DNA of 64,000 nt from Agromyces ramosus (GCF_030817175.1 NZ_JAUSYY010000001.1:2666001-2730000); one strand, 5' to 3'. Positions 8,195 to 16,272 are shown, numbered from the stretch's first letter. The notes: a model not told the origin generated them from the letters alone. A program made the numbers and translations.

Positions 8195-8286
8195 AACCCG
8201 CCCTTGCACCCTCGCGTCACCGCCGCAAGCCCCTGAACGACGGCCCGCGCGGAGGCTAGCGTCGAGGGCAACTCGAAGGAAACCCG

Positions 8287-10083
8287 ATGAGCACCCCGTC
8301 CACCCTCATCGCCAACCGCTACCGGCTGATCAACCTGCTCGGCACGGGCGGCATGGGAGTCGTATGGCAGGCGTGGGACGAGCGCCTGCAGCGACCGGTC
8401 GCGCTCAAGATGCTGCGCACGCAGCCCGAGCTCACCGACCGTGAGCGCGAGGTCGCGACGAACCGGGCGATGCGCGAGGCGCGCATCACCGCCGGCCTGC
8501 ACCATCCGCACGCGGTCACGGTGTTCGACGTCGTCGAGCACGAGGGCAGGCCGTGCATCGTCATGCAGCTGATCGAGTCGACGCCGCTGTCGATGCTGCT
8601 GCGTGAGCACGGCCCGCTGAGCCCGCCGGAGACGGCGCGCATCGGGGCGCAGGTGAGCTCTGCCCTGGCCGCCGCTCACCGGATGCGAATCGTGCACCGG
8701 GACGTGACGCCCGGCAACATCCTCATCACCGAGGACGGCTCGGCGCTGATCAGCGACTTCGGCATCTCGCACGCGCTGGGGGACACCACGATCACCGCGA
8801 CCGGCATGATCCACGGAACTCCCGCCTACCTCGCGCCCGAAGTGGCTCGTGGGCAGCAATCCGGCTTCGCTTCCGACGTGTTCTCCCTCGGCTCGACGCT
8901 CTACGCGATGCTGGAGGGCGCTCCGCCCTTCGGCGCCGACAACAATGCCATCGCCCTGATCCACAAGGTGGCGCGCGGCTCGTATCCCGCGCCGAAGCAT
9001 GCAGGACCGCTCGCGCCGCTGCTCCGCGACATGCTGGCGGCGGATCCCAAGCGCCGGCCCAGCATGAAGTCCGTTGCCTCGTGGTTGTCGGCGATGTCCG
9101 AGGAGGCCGCCGCAGCAGCAACCGCCCCGCCCGCTGCAGCCGCGCCCGCTGCAGCCGCACCCGCGGCAGCCGCACCCGCGGCAGCCGCACCCGCGGCAGC
9201 CGCACCCGCTGCCGCAGCACCCGCCGTGGCGTCCGAGTCGCCGACCGTGCCGCTCGGTGCCGCAACGGCCGCCGCGCTCGCCGCCGATGGCCCGCCGACG
9301 ACGACCGCGGAAACCCGTGAGCTCGGCGCCACCGCCGAAACCGAGCCGTTGGATCAGGGCACTGCGCAGATCGAGCACGCTGATGCGACAGTGCCCGACG
9401 AGACCGAGCCACCGCCCGCGTTGGCCTGGCTCGTGCAGGGCCCGCCGACACCGCCGCCGACGGAGGTGCCGAGACCCGAGCGCGAGCCGCTCGACCGCCG
9501 CCGCGCCGCCGCACTGATCGCCATCCTGCTGCTGGCCAGCCTGCTCGTGCTCGGCGGTGCGTTCCTGTTCGGCCAGTTCCGGTTGGATGCGGGGAACGCG
9601 GGCAGTCCCGAAGCCGACGGGAATCCGACGACGTCACAGACACCGGATGCCGCGACGTCCCCTCCTGCGACGCCGACGACGACCCCCACGCCCACGCCCC
9701 AGACGCAGCCCTCCCCAATCGCGCCGAGCACGCCGCCCGTGGAGTCGCCGCCGCCCAGCGCAGAGCAACGCGTCGTCGACGCGCTCACCAGCTACTACGC
9801 GCTCGTTCCCGGTGACCTGAACAACGCCTGGACGCTCATGACGGCCGACTATCAGGTGAATCATGTCGGAGGGCGAGACGCCTACGACGCATTCTGGGGT
9901 GCCATCGCCGACGTGGAGATCACCGACGTGAGCGTCTCGCCGCCCGACGCCGGCCAGGCGACCCTGACCTACTACTTCCACGACGGGAGCGTCGTCCAGG
10001 AGGTGACGGCGTATCGGCTGGTCGACGAGGGCGGCGTCCTCAAGATCGCCGCGACCGAGGTGCTGAGCAGCGTCGAACAGTGA
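8287..10083 (+). CDS. Membrane Ser/Thr protein kinase with extracellular NTF2-like domain
   Basis: 598 residues. Kinase domain 1-270: Gly-loop GTGGMG (19-24), Lys41 in VALKML, HRD at 137-139, DFG at 157-159 and APE at 183-185. The catalytic-loop Lys normally found in HRDxKP is Thr here (HRDVTPGN). An Ala/Pro tandem repeat (about 284-313) and an acidic disordered linker precede one TM helix (about 406-428). The outside part has a Thr/Pro-rich stalk and a domain of about 105 residues (RVVDALTSYYALVPGDLNNA onward) resembling NTF2-like sensor domains; there are no PASTA repeats. AAGGA precedes ATG 8287. It probably relays an envelope signal by phosphorylating cytoplasmic proteins. Confidence 0.9.
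   Translation: MSTPSTLIANRYRLINLLGTGGMGVVWQAWDERLQRPVALKMLRTQPELTDREREVATNRAMREARITAGLHHPHAVTVFDVVEHEGRPCIVMQLIESTPLSMLLREHGPLSPPETARIGAQVSSALAAAHRMRIVHRDVTPGNILITEDGSALISDFGISHALGDTTITATGMIHGTPAYLAPEVARGQQSGFASDVFSLGSTLYAMLEGAPPFGADNNAIALIHKVARGSYPAPKHAGPLAPLLRDMLAADPKRRPSMKSVASWLSAMSEEAAAAATAPPAAAAPAAAAPAAAAPAAAAPAAAAPAAAAPAVASESPTVPLGAATAAALAADGPPTTTAETRELGATAETEPLDQGTAQIEHADATVPDETEPPPALAWLVQGPPTPPPTEVPRPEREPLDRRRAAALIAILLLASLLVLGGAFLFGQFRLDAGNAGSPEADGNPTTSQTPDAATSPPATPTTTPTPTPQTQPSPIAPSTPPVESPPPSAEQRVVDALTSYYALVPGDLNNAWTLMTADYQVNHVGGRDAYDAFWGAIADVEITDVSVSPPDAGQATLTYYFHDGSVVQEVTAYRLVDEGGVLKIAATEVLSSVEQ
9136..9225 (+). repeat. 15-bp tandem repeat inside the kinase linker
   Basis: Six copies of a 15-bp unit close to gcagccgcacccgcg encode (AAAPA)n in the juxtamembrane linker; three internal copies (9151-9195) are identical. 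Copy number is likely to vary by slippage without frameshift. Confidence 0.85.
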
Positions 10084-10176
10084 CACGGGTGGTGCCCGTC
10101 GGGCGGGCCATGGCGACGCCCGAGGTCGCCGCTGGGTTGTTACGAGGCCGCGCGCCAGCGGCCCTCGGGTTTCCCA

Positions 10177-10203
10177 TGTCACAACGTCGCCGCGTGCTCG
10201 GTC
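10177..10203 (+). promoter_or_regulatory. Candidate third ECF41 promoter
   Basis: TGTCACA (10177-10183), 16 nt, GGTC (10200-10203): both boxes and the spacing are identical to the promoter of the sigma gene at 8.0 kb. The next gene in this direction is the acetyltransferase at 10349, giving a leader of about 140 nt. An imperfect hairpin with GC-rich arms (10144-10168), possibly a terminator for the kinase gene, lies just upstream. Confidence 0.5.
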
Positions 10204-10348
10204 ATTGCTGCTGACAGGCTCGGCCGAGTCGTGAGGTAAGAGCGGGAGCACAGGGTTTCAGGCGGCCCCTTGGGAGGTTGCGCCAAGCAGACCGCGGCTG
10301 GTCCCACCCGCCGCCGAGCCCACTGTCATGACCAGGAGGAGGAGTGCG

Positions 10349-10798
10349 ATGAGTGCAGGAGATGGATTCAGGATCGAGTACCCCGATGCGGCCGGCTATC
10401 CCGACGGCACCGGATTCCTCGGTGAGGGTACCGTGGCGCTCGTCGACGAGGTGACGGCCGGCGCGGTCCGCGACGTCGACCGGCCGTCGGCCGACGCGGC
10501 ATCCGAGATCGAGGTGCATCGCCGCGACGAGGACCACGTCTACGTGGCCACGATCGACGACCGTGAGCTCGCGAGCATCCGCTACGACGAGGTCGATGGT
10601 CGCGTCGTGGTGCTCACGACGACCGTCGCTCCGGAGTTCCGCGGGCGAGGCATCGCCGCCGACCTCATCGCCGACGCGCTCGACGACCTCCGCGAACGAG
10701 GACGTCGCATCACGGTGCGCTGCCCGGTGGTCGCCGCCTTCATCGCGGGGAACCCGCAGTATGCGGACTTGCTCGACCCGGAGCATCCGGGCCGCTGA
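10349..10798 (+). CDS. GNAT-like N-acetyltransferase, COG2388/YidJ type
   Basis: 149 residues. The C-terminal 90 residues match the short Gcn5-related family: strand VVVLTTTVAPEFRGRGIAA with the R/QxxGxG/A acetyl-CoA loop, then helix DLIADALDDLRERGRRI and CPVVAAFI. Members acetylate unknown small molecules or amines. An N-terminal extension of about 55 acidic residues is unusual. ATG 10349 is preceded by AGGAGGAG at ideal spacing; the in-frame ATG at 10328 lacks one. A TGTCACA-n16-GGTC promoter candidate lies 146 bp upstream. The gene converges on the WYL regulator. Confidence 0.8.
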   Translation: MSAGDGFRIEYPDAAGYPDGTGFLGEGTVALVDEVTAGAVRDVDRPSADAASEIEVHRRDEDHVYVATIDDRELASIRYDEVDGRVVVLTTTVAPEFRGRGIAADLIADALDDLRERGRRITVRCPVVAAFIAGNPQYADLLDPEHPGR

Positions 10799-10805
10799 GT
10801 CGAAC

Positions 10806-11777
10806 TCACGAGTCTCCATAGCGGGCGGCGACCACGGCGGCGCGATCGCGCAGCGTGACCCGCAACGAGGGCGGGGCCAGGGCTTCGGCGTCGGTGCTGA
10901 GCTGCCACAGCGCCCACTCCGCATGCCGTGCGTCTTGGAAGGTCACCTCCATGCGCAGCCAGCCGTCGTCGTTGGCGTCTTCGGCGAGAACCGCTAGCGC
11001 CGTGCCCACCATTTCCTCGCGTCGCGCCGGGTCGACCCGAACCAGCACCGTGAGCTGGTCGCCGCCGCCTCGAAACCGCGCACTGCGCTCCTGCCAGAGC
11101 TCGTCGAGGTCGACCCGGTCTGGCCGCTGTGCCGGTTCGTCGAGTTCGTGGGCGGCGAGGATCCGGTCGAGCCGGTAGGTGCGATCGGCGCCGGAGGTCG
11201 TCGCCAGCAGGTAGCCCGTGTCGCGCACCGTGACCAGGCCGATCGGATCGACCGTGCGCCAGGCGGGGCTGCGGTCGGCCGCCGCGTAGTGGATGCGCAG
11301 CCGGTGTCCGGCGAGCACGGCGCGCCGAACCTCGGTCATCGTGTGGTCGGGCACCTCGTCGGTGCCTCTCCGACGCGAGAGCAGGTCGGTCTCGGGGTCG
11401 ACGAGGAATCGCCGGGCCGCGTCGCTCGCGGTCGCTTGGTGACCCTCGGGCAGCGCGTCGACCACCTTGCGCATGGCCGAGGCCAGCGCCGAGCCGAGGC
11501 CGAACGCCTGCTGGCCGCGCGCCGATCCCGCGGTCAGCACGGCCAGGGACTCATCGTGGTTCAGCCCAGTGAGCTCGGTACGGAAGCCGGGCAACAGCTC
11601 GAAGCCCCCGTGGCGGCCGCGTTCGGCGTACACCGGAACACCGGCTGCGGAGAGCGCCTCGATGTCGCGCAGCACGGTGCGCGTCGAGACCTCCAGCTCG
11701 CTGGCCAGCGTCGCCGCAGACAGCCGACCGCGCTGGCGCAGCAGCAGCACCAGTGAGACCAGCCGGTCGGCGCGCAT
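10806..11777 (-). CDS. WYL-domain HTH regulator (YafY/DeoR type)
   Basis: 323 residues. Residues 1-60 form an HTH_11 winged helix (MRADRLVSLVLLLRQRGRLS, ASELEVSTRTVLRDIEAL); residues 130-200 form the WYL ligand-binding domain (LRIHYAAADR ... GYLLATTSGADRTYRLDRIL), followed by a WCX-type C-terminal domain. ATG 11777 is chosen because TAGGTT lies 7 nt upstream (leaderless); a longer start at 11816 would run through the operator. It is divergent from a RidA-family gene, and a palindrome (11801-11815) lies between them, so it probably controls both itself and ridA. Confidence 0.9.
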   Translation of the reverse strand: MRADRLVSLVLLLRQRGRLSAATLASELEVSTRTVLRDIEALSAAGVPVYAERGRHGGFELLPGFRTELTGLNHDESLAVLTAGSARGQQAFGLGSALASAMRKVVDALPEGHQATASDAARRFLVDPETDLLSRRRGTDEVPDHTMTEVRRAVLAGHRLRIHYAAADRSPAWRTVDPIGLVTVRDTGYLLATTSGADRTYRLDRILAAHELDEPAQRPDRVDLDELWQERSARFRGGGDQLTVLVRVDPARREEMVGTALAVLAEDANDDGWLRMEVTFQDARHAEWALWQLSTDAEALAPPSLRVTLRDRAAVVAARYGDS

Positions 11778-11784
11778 ACGAGCG

Positions 11785-11790
11785 AACCTA
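11785..11790 (-). promoter_or_regulatory. Leaderless -10 element of the WYL regulator
   Basis: Minus-strand TAGGTT, seven bases, then ATG 11777. The operator palindrome lies 10-25 bp further upstream, over the expected -35 region. Confidence 0.6.
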
Positions 11791-11800
11791 TCCGAATACC

Positions 11801-11815
11801 TGACACAAGGTGTCA
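11801..11815. promoter_or_regulatory. Candidate WYL-regulator operator
   Basis: TGACAC-AAG-GTGTCA is a perfect inverted repeat with 6-bp arms and 3-nt centre, located between the divergent regulator and ridA starts. Binding by the WYL regulator is inferred from position. Confidence 0.7.
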
Positions 11816-11850
11816 CGAATGCTTGGAAGGCTCGAAAGTGGAGGTCGCAG

Positions 11851-12279
11851 ATGGCGGCTGAATCGAATGGAGCTCACGTGGCAATCGAACGAACGGCAGT
11901 CAACCCGGTGGCGTGGTCGGCGGAGCTGGGATTCAACCAGGGTGAGGTGGTCTCGGGGCACACCCGCACCCTGTACTGCTCAGGGCAGACCGCGATGAGC
12001 GCCGACGGCGCGCCCCTGCACGACGGAGACATGGCGGCGCAGCTGGGACTGAGCGTCGACAACCTGGAGGCCGTGCTCGGCGCGGCGGGCATGTCGCTCG
12101 CGAACCTCGTGCGGCTCAACGTCTACACGACCGAGGTCGACCTGCTCTTCCAGCACTACGGCGTGCTGGCGTCGCGATTGGGCGCTGTGAGGGTGGCGCC
12201 CACCACGACGATGCTCGGGGTGACCCGGCTGGCGATCCCCGGCCAGCTCGTCGAACTCGAGGCCACCGCCGTCGCGTGA
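11851..12279 (+). CDS. RidA family protein (YjgF/YER057c/UK114)
   Basis: 142 residues with the RidA fold: TRTLYCSGQTAMSADG, DMAAQLGLSVDNLEAVLGAAG, NLVRLNVYTTEVD and TTTMLGVTRLAIPGQLVELEA. Canonical RidA proteins deaminate reactive enamines/imines and use an Arg in the C-terminal RVA segment; here VTRLAIPGQLVELEA supplies the Arg. ATG 11851 has GGAGG 7 nt upstream. Its pairing with a divergent WYL regulator recurs in actinobacteria. Substrate unknown; trimer formation is expected for the family. Confidence 0.88.
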   Translation: MAAESNGAHVAIERTAVNPVAWSAELGFNQGEVVSGHTRTLYCSGQTAMSADGAPLHDGDMAAQLGLSVDNLEAVLGAAGMSLANLVRLNVYTTEVDLLFQHYGVLASRLGAVRVAPTTTMLGVTRLAIPGQLVELEATAVA

Positions 12280-12335
12280 TGCAACCGGGGCCCGGCCGAG
12301 CTGCCTGCCGCCGGGCCTCGAGGCGCCTCGCCGCA

Positions 12336-12341
12336 TACCCT
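12336..12341 (+). promoter_or_regulatory. Leaderless -10 element
   Basis: TACCCT followed by six bases and ATG 12348. The spacer GAAGGG could also act as a weak ribosome-binding site if transcription began upstream. Confidence 0.45.
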
Positions 12342-12347
12342 GAAGGG

Positions 12348-12797
12348 ATGGACGCCTGTGCCGCCCTCGCGGAGTCGATCGCCCGCCTCGCCGAGCGCGA
12401 TCACTCGAACTCGCGGTTCCTGAAGGAGCTCGGGCGAGCGGGGGGCGTGAGACGCGGCCCGCTCTGGATCGTCGACGTGGCGGGAGGCGGCCGCAACCGG
12501 CTGCGCGGCCGCGGTTTCCGCGCAACGGTCGACGACGCGACCGAGGGGCAGGCGAGACACTTCGCCGGTACGGTCGCGGTCGCAGCACGCATCGGCGGCC
12601 GGCTGACGCGGTGGCTGACCGTGACCGTGCTGCGCGACACGCCCGACACCGCCGACGGCAGGCTCAGCGAGGAGGCTATCGAGTTCGCGCGCCTCATCCG
12701 CTCGGGCGAACTGCAGCAAGCGGATGCCGCGGACTGGGTGCGCGCCCGCCTGTGCCGCGCCGGGGCGAACGACACCCGGGCGCCGTTCGCGAGCTGA
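12348..12797 (+). CDS. Hypothetical protein, 149 aa
   Basis: Not recognised. A soluble protein whose core reads RRGPLWIVDVAGGGRNRLRG ... FRATVDDATEGQARHFAGTVAVAARIGG, a mostly beta pattern with many Arg and Gly, then helical ends. No signal peptide, TM segment or metal motif. ATG 12348 is used because of the TACCCT box 6 nt upstream; a longer form from 12276 would overlap ridA by 4 nt and is Arg-rich noise. It ends 4 bp from the convergent ectB. Confidence 0.6.
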   Translation: MDACAALAESIARLAERDHSNSRFLKELGRAGGVRRGPLWIVDVAGGGRNRLRGRGFRATVDDATEGQARHFAGTVAVAARIGGRLTRWLTVTVLRDTPDTADGRLSEEAIEFARLIRSGELQQADAADWVRARLCRAGANDTRAPFAS

Positions 12798-12801
12798 CCC
12801 G

Positions 12802-14079
12802 TCAGTCGTTCGCGAGCACCGCGTCGAGGCTCTCGCGCACGATGGAGAGACCACGGCCCAGTTCGTCTTCTGTGATCGTCAGCGCAGGCAGGAACTTCAG
12901 CACCTCGTCGTGCGCGCCCGAGGTCTCGATCACGAGGCCACGGCGGAACGCCTCGGCCGAGATGCGGCCCGCGAGCGTGCGGTCGGACTCGCACGCGATG
13001 CCGTACATGAGCCCGCGGCCGCGCACCACGAAGCCCTGAGCGGAGTGATCGGCGGCGATGCGCTCGAGCTCGGCGCGGAGCATCCGGGACTTCGCAGCGA
13101 TCGCGTCGGTGAAGCCGGCGTCGGCCCAGTAGGTTTCGAGCGCGGCCCGTGCCGAGACGAAGGCGAGGTTGTTGCCGCGGAAGGTGCCGGTGTGCTGGCC
13201 GGGCTTCCACACGTCGACCTCTGGGCGCAGCAGCACGAGTGACATCGGGAGGCCGGAGCCGGAGATCGACTTCGAGACCGTGACGATGTCGGGCACGATG
13301 CCCGCCTCCTCGAAGGCGAAGAACGCGCCGGTGCGGCCGACGCCGGCTTGGATCTCGTCGAGGATGAGCAGGATGCCCCGCGCCGCCGTGAGCTCGCGCA
13401 GGCGCCGCAGCCACGGGGCGCCGGCGACGTTGATGCCGCCCTCGCCCTGCACCGCCTCGACGATCACGGCGGCGGGCAGGTCGAGCCCGGACCCCGGGTC
13501 GTCGAGCATCTTCTCGAGCAGGTCGAGCGTGTCGACGCCTGCTCCGAGGTAGCCGTCGTAGGGGAGGCGCGCGACGTCGTCGAGGCCGACGCCGGCCGCG
13601 CCGCGGTAGTGGCTGTTCCCGGTCGCGGCGAGCGACCCGAGGCTCAAGCCGTGGAACGCGTTCGTGAACGCCACGACCGTCGAGCGGCCGGTCGCCTGGC
13701 GGGCGACCTTGAGCGCCGCCTCGACGGCGTTCGCACCCGTGGGTCCCGTGAACTGCAGCTTGTAGTCGAGACTGCGCGGTTCGAGCACGAGCCGCTCGAA
13801 CGTCTCGATGAACGCCTTCTTCGCCGAGGTCGCCATGTCGAGGCCGTGGATGATGCCGTCGCGCTCGAGGTACTCGATCAGTGCTCGCGTGAAGGCGGGG
13901 TTGTTGTGTCCGTAGTTCAGCACGCCGGCGCCGGCGAAGAAGTCGAGGTATTCGCGCCCGTCCGCGTCGACGAGCGTCGAGCCGATGGCACGGTCGAACA
14001 CGGTCGGGAACGAGCGGATGTACCCGCGCACCTCCGACTCGCGACGGTCGAATACATCCAGGGCTGCGTCGCTGCTCAT
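12802..14079 (-). CDS. ectB: Diaminobutyrate--2-oxoglutarate aminotransferase, stand-alone
   Basis: 425 residues, full length for a class-III PLP aminotransferase of the EctB group: GAGVLNYGHNNPAF, GLDMATSAKKAFI, LQFTGPTGANAVEAALK, DEIQAGVGRTG (241-251) and the PLP lysine Lys270 in TVSKSISGSGLPMS. EctB makes L-2,4-diaminobutyrate from aspartate semialdehyde, the first step to ectoine and a precursor of some siderophores and peptides. No ectA, ectC or ectD lies in the window; the neighbours are a hypothetical gene and a divergent MFS exporter. The partner genes must be elsewhere, or the product serves another pathway. ATG 14079. Confidence 0.9.
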   Translation of the reverse strand: MSSDAALDVFDRRESEVRGYIRSFPTVFDRAIGSTLVDADGREYLDFFAGAGVLNYGHNNPAFTRALIEYLERDGIIHGLDMATSAKKAFIETFERLVLEPRSLDYKLQFTGPTGANAVEAALKVARQATGRSTVVAFTNAFHGLSLGSLAATGNSHYRGAAGVGLDDVARLPYDGYLGAGVDTLDLLEKMLDDPGSGLDLPAAVIVEAVQGEGGINVAGAPWLRRLRELTAARGILLILDEIQAGVGRTGAFFAFEEAGIVPDIVTVSKSISGSGLPMSLVLLRPEVDVWKPGQHTGTFRGNNLAFVSARAALETYWADAGFTDAIAAKSRMLRAELERIAADHSAQGFVVRGRGLMYGIACESDRTLAGRISAEAFRRGLVIETSGAHDEVLKFLPALTITEDELGRGLSIVRESLDAVLAND

Positions 14080-14163
14080 GGCAGGCGTTCTCCTCTCGGC
14101 GGGGGCGGCGGTGAATCGACCCTACGTCCTCAGGATGAGCGTCCGGTGCACGCGACAACAACA

Positions 14164-14214
14164 TGCAACCTATGGGTTGCAACATGGTCTGCGATCTGCA
14201 ACCATGAAGTTGCA
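14164..14214. promoter_or_regulatory. Pair of TGCAAC-n6-GTTGCA operators upstream of MFS gene
   Basis: Two 18-bp palindromes: TGCAACCTATGGGTTGCA (14164-14181) and TGCAACCATGAAGTTGCA (14197-14214), centres 33 bp apart (three helical turns), ending 19 bp before the MFS start. The same pair with the same spacing occurs at 44685-44735. The regulator is not identified; the ArsR-type gene downstream (15941) is the nearest candidate. The divergent ectB could also be affected. Confidence 0.8.
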
Positions 14215-14233
14215 GCAACTGAAGGAGTGAGAC

Positions 14234-15436
14234 ATGACCGCCATCCACCGCACCACACCCCGCCCGACCCTCGTGCTCGCCGTGCTCTTCGCCGGCGCGT
14301 TCGTCATGGGCTGCGCCGAGATGCTCGTCGTCGGGATGATCGACCTCATCGCCGAGGACCTCACCGTGTCGGTGCCGGCTGCGGGCGCGCTGCTCACGGC
14401 CAACGCGCTGGGGCTGGCGATCGGTGGTCCGCTGCTGACGTTCCTGACCACGCGGCTCGACCGGCGCCGTGTACTGCTCACCACGATCGTCGTCTTCGTC
14501 GTGGCGACCCTGCTGCCGGCATTCGGCGCCGACTATTCGGCCTTCCTTGCCGCCCGCGTCTTCACCGGCGCGGTGCAGGGGCTCTTCATCGCCGCCGCGA
14601 TGGTGACCGCGACCTCGATCTCGCCGCCCGAGCGTGCCGGCCGCGCGATGGCCGTGGTCATCACGGGGTTCGCGTCATCGAGTGCGCTGGGCATGCCGTT
14701 GGGCACGCTGCTCGGGCAGGCGGTCGGCTGGCGCGGATCGTTCACGGCGGTCGTCGCGGTCGCGGTGGTGCTCCTGGTCGTCGCCGTTCGCGTGCTCCCG
14801 TCTGTGCCGACGCCGAGCGAGAGCCACGCCGTCGGCCAGGCCCGGTTCGCCTTCGCGCCGCGCGTGATCGCCGTGCTCGTGCTGGCTGCGCTGATCTTCG
14901 TGGCCATCTTGTCGGCCGTCACCTACCTCGTGCCGTTCCTCGCTGCGGTGACGGATGTCTCGGGCACCGCGGTCGGCGCGTACCTGATGGCCTACGGCGT
15001 CGCCACCACCATCGGCTCCTTCGCCGGCGGCCGCTTCGCCGACGCGAACGCGTCGCGGGCACTCGTGATCGGCGCGGCGGGAGTGACCGTCTCGCTCGTC
15101 GTTCTGTTCGCCTTCGGCGGCAACCCGCTCGTCGTGGCCATCGCCGTGGTCGGCATCGGGCTCTTCGGCATGGCGACCGGCCCGTCGCTCCAGCACCGCG
15201 TCGTGAGCCTCTCCGGACCCGGCGCACCGCTCGCCTCATCGCTGCCGGCATCCGCCGTGAACGCCGGCATCGCCGGCGGCGCGTTCGCCGGGGGAGTGGC
15301 GATCGACGTCGCCGGCGTCTCGGCAGCCGTCCTCACCGGTGCCGTCATCGGCGCGATCGCGATCGTCGCCGCGTGGGCGACCGGATTCCTCAAGCCCGCG
15401 GCGGTCGCCGCACCAGAACCTGTTGCAACCCATTAG
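14234..15436 (+). CDS. MFS drug/metabolite exporter (Cmx/AraJ type, 12 TM)
   Basis: 400 residues with about 12 hydrophobic segments and the MFS signatures of drug:H+ antiporters: FLTTRLDRRRVLLT (motif A after TM2) and GVATTIGSFAGGRFAD in the second half. The N-terminal GAFVMGCAEMLVVGMIDLIA resembles AraJ/CmlR-type exporters. AAGGAG lies 7 nt before ATG 14234. Tandem operators upstream indicate specific repression. It is followed by an SRPBCC protein and an ArsR regulator in the same direction, with a degenerate copy of the operator at the junction. Substrate unknown. Confidence 0.88.
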   Translation: MTAIHRTTPRPTLVLAVLFAGAFVMGCAEMLVVGMIDLIAEDLTVSVPAAGALLTANALGLAIGGPLLTFLTTRLDRRRVLLTTIVVFVVATLLPAFGADYSAFLAARVFTGAVQGLFIAAAMVTATSISPPERAGRAMAVVITGFASSSALGMPLGTLLGQAVGWRGSFTAVVAVAVVLLVVAVRVLPSVPTPSESHAVGQARFAFAPRVIAVLVLAALIFVAILSAVTYLVPFLAAVTDVSGTAVGAYLMAYGVATTIGSFAGGRFADANASRALVIGAAGVTVSLVVLFAFGGNPLVVAIAVVGIGLFGMATGPSLQHRVVSLSGPGAPLASSLPASAVNAGIAGGAFAGGVAIDVAGVSAAVLTGAVIGAIAIVAAWATGFLKPAAVAAPEPVATH

Positions 15437-15441
15437 CTGCA
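15424..15441 (+). promoter_or_regulatory. Degenerate TGCAAC-n6-GTTGCA operator before SRPBCC gene
   Basis: TGCAACCCATTAGCTGCA overlaps the MFS stop codon. It matches the paired operators at 14164-14214 except for one arm base. It sits 26 bp before the SRPBCC start, so this gene may have its own regulated promoter. Confidence 0.5.
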
Positions 15442-15467
15442 GGCATCCATCGAAAAAGGAGATCATT

Positions 15468-15944
15468 GTGACCATGACCGACAACCAGGCATCCGTCATC
15501 GACGAGAGCACCTTCAGCGTGCGACGCACGATCCGCATCGCCGCGCCCATCGAGAAGGTGTGGACCGCCGTCACCGAGGCGGAGCACATCTCCAAGTGGT
15601 TCGGGCACACGGTGCTCGAGGGAACGGGCGCCGGGGCATCCGGCAGCATCACGTTCCCCGACTACGGCTCGGTGCCGCTTCGCGTGGAGGCGATGGATGC
15701 CCCGCGCATGGTCTCGTACCGCTGGGGCAACGACGATGCCGCCGGCGAGCTGCCCGACGCGGTCGACGACCACTCGACCGTCTTCACGTTCACGCTCGAG
15801 CGGGTGTCCGACGGCACCGAGCTCACGGTGGTCGAGACGGGATTCGACCGCACCTCCGACCCGGCCGCGAACATGGCGAGCCACGCCGAGGGATGGGTCT
15901 CCGAACTCGACAAGCTCGTCGCCCTGCTGGAGGGCGACGCGTGA
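15468..15944 (+). CDS. SRPBCC (AHSA1-type) domain protein
   Basis: 158 residues of the START/Bet v1-like fold: RTIRIAAPIEKVWTAVTEAEHISKWFG is the typical N-terminal strand-helix of activator-of-Hsp90-like/polyketide cyclase proteins, ending in a long C-terminal helix (NMASHAEGWVSELDKLVALL). Such proteins bind hydrophobic ligands; many sit beside an ArsR gene, as here. GTG 15468 is 7 nt after AAAAAGGA; ATG 15474 is an alternative. The stop overlaps the ArsR start by 4 nt (GTGA), implying coupled translation. Confidence 0.88.
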   Translation: MTMTDNQASVIDESTFSVRRTIRIAAPIEKVWTAVTEAEHISKWFGHTVLEGTGAGASGSITFPDYGSVPLRVEAMDAPRMVSYRWGNDDAAGELPDAVDDHSTVFTFTLERVSDGTELTVVETGFDRTSDPAANMASHAEGWVSELDKLVALLEGDA

Positions 15945-16258
15945 CCACGGGAACGCTGGTCCCGGTGTTCGCCGCACTCGGAGACGAGACCCGGTGGAGC
16001 ATCCTGGCCGCACTCGGCGAGGGCGACGCGTCGGCGTCCGCCCTCGCCGGGAGGCTCCCGGTCAGCCGCCAGGCGATCGCGAAGCACCTCGCGGTGCTGC
16101 AGGAGGTGGGCCTCGTCGAGCCCATCCGGGTGGGGCGCGAGGTGCAGTACCGAGTGATCGGGGCGCAATTGAGTGACACGGCCCGCCGGCTCGAGCGCAT
16201 CGGGGCCGAGTGGGACCGCCGTCTGTCGGCGATCAGGGAGATCGCCGAGGGGCTGTAG
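15941..16258 (+). CDS. ArsR-family HTH regulator
   Basis: 105 residues, one winged-helix domain: FAALGDETRWSILAALGEGD, ASALAGRLPVSRQAIAKHLAVL (recognition helix) and a wing VEPIRVGREVQYRV. No Cys-based metal-binding motif of classical ArsR/SmtB is present, so it belongs to the non-metal group usually paired with SRPBCC genes. It could be the repressor acting on the upstream TGCAAC palindromes, but this is only inferred from proximity. GTG 15941 overlaps the preceding gene. Confidence 0.88.
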   Translation: MTTGTLVPVFAALGDETRWSILAALGEGDASASALAGRLPVSRQAIAKHLAVLQEVGLVEPIRVGREVQYRVIGAQLSDTARRLERIGAEWDRRLSAIREIAEGL

Positions 16259-16272
16259 GGCCGGTGACCTCG

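Noticed and set aside
11812..11840. TGTCACG near ridA as ECF41 promoter
   Set aside because: It is part of the WYL palindrome, and the bases 16 nt downstream are GAAA.
12802..14079. Ectoine biosynthesis cluster
   Set aside because: Only ectB is present; ectA, ectC and ectD are not found on either side.
13348..15471. 707-codon frame spanning ectB and the MFS gene
   Set aside because: It overlaps two clearly homologous genes in other frames and has no recognisable domain.
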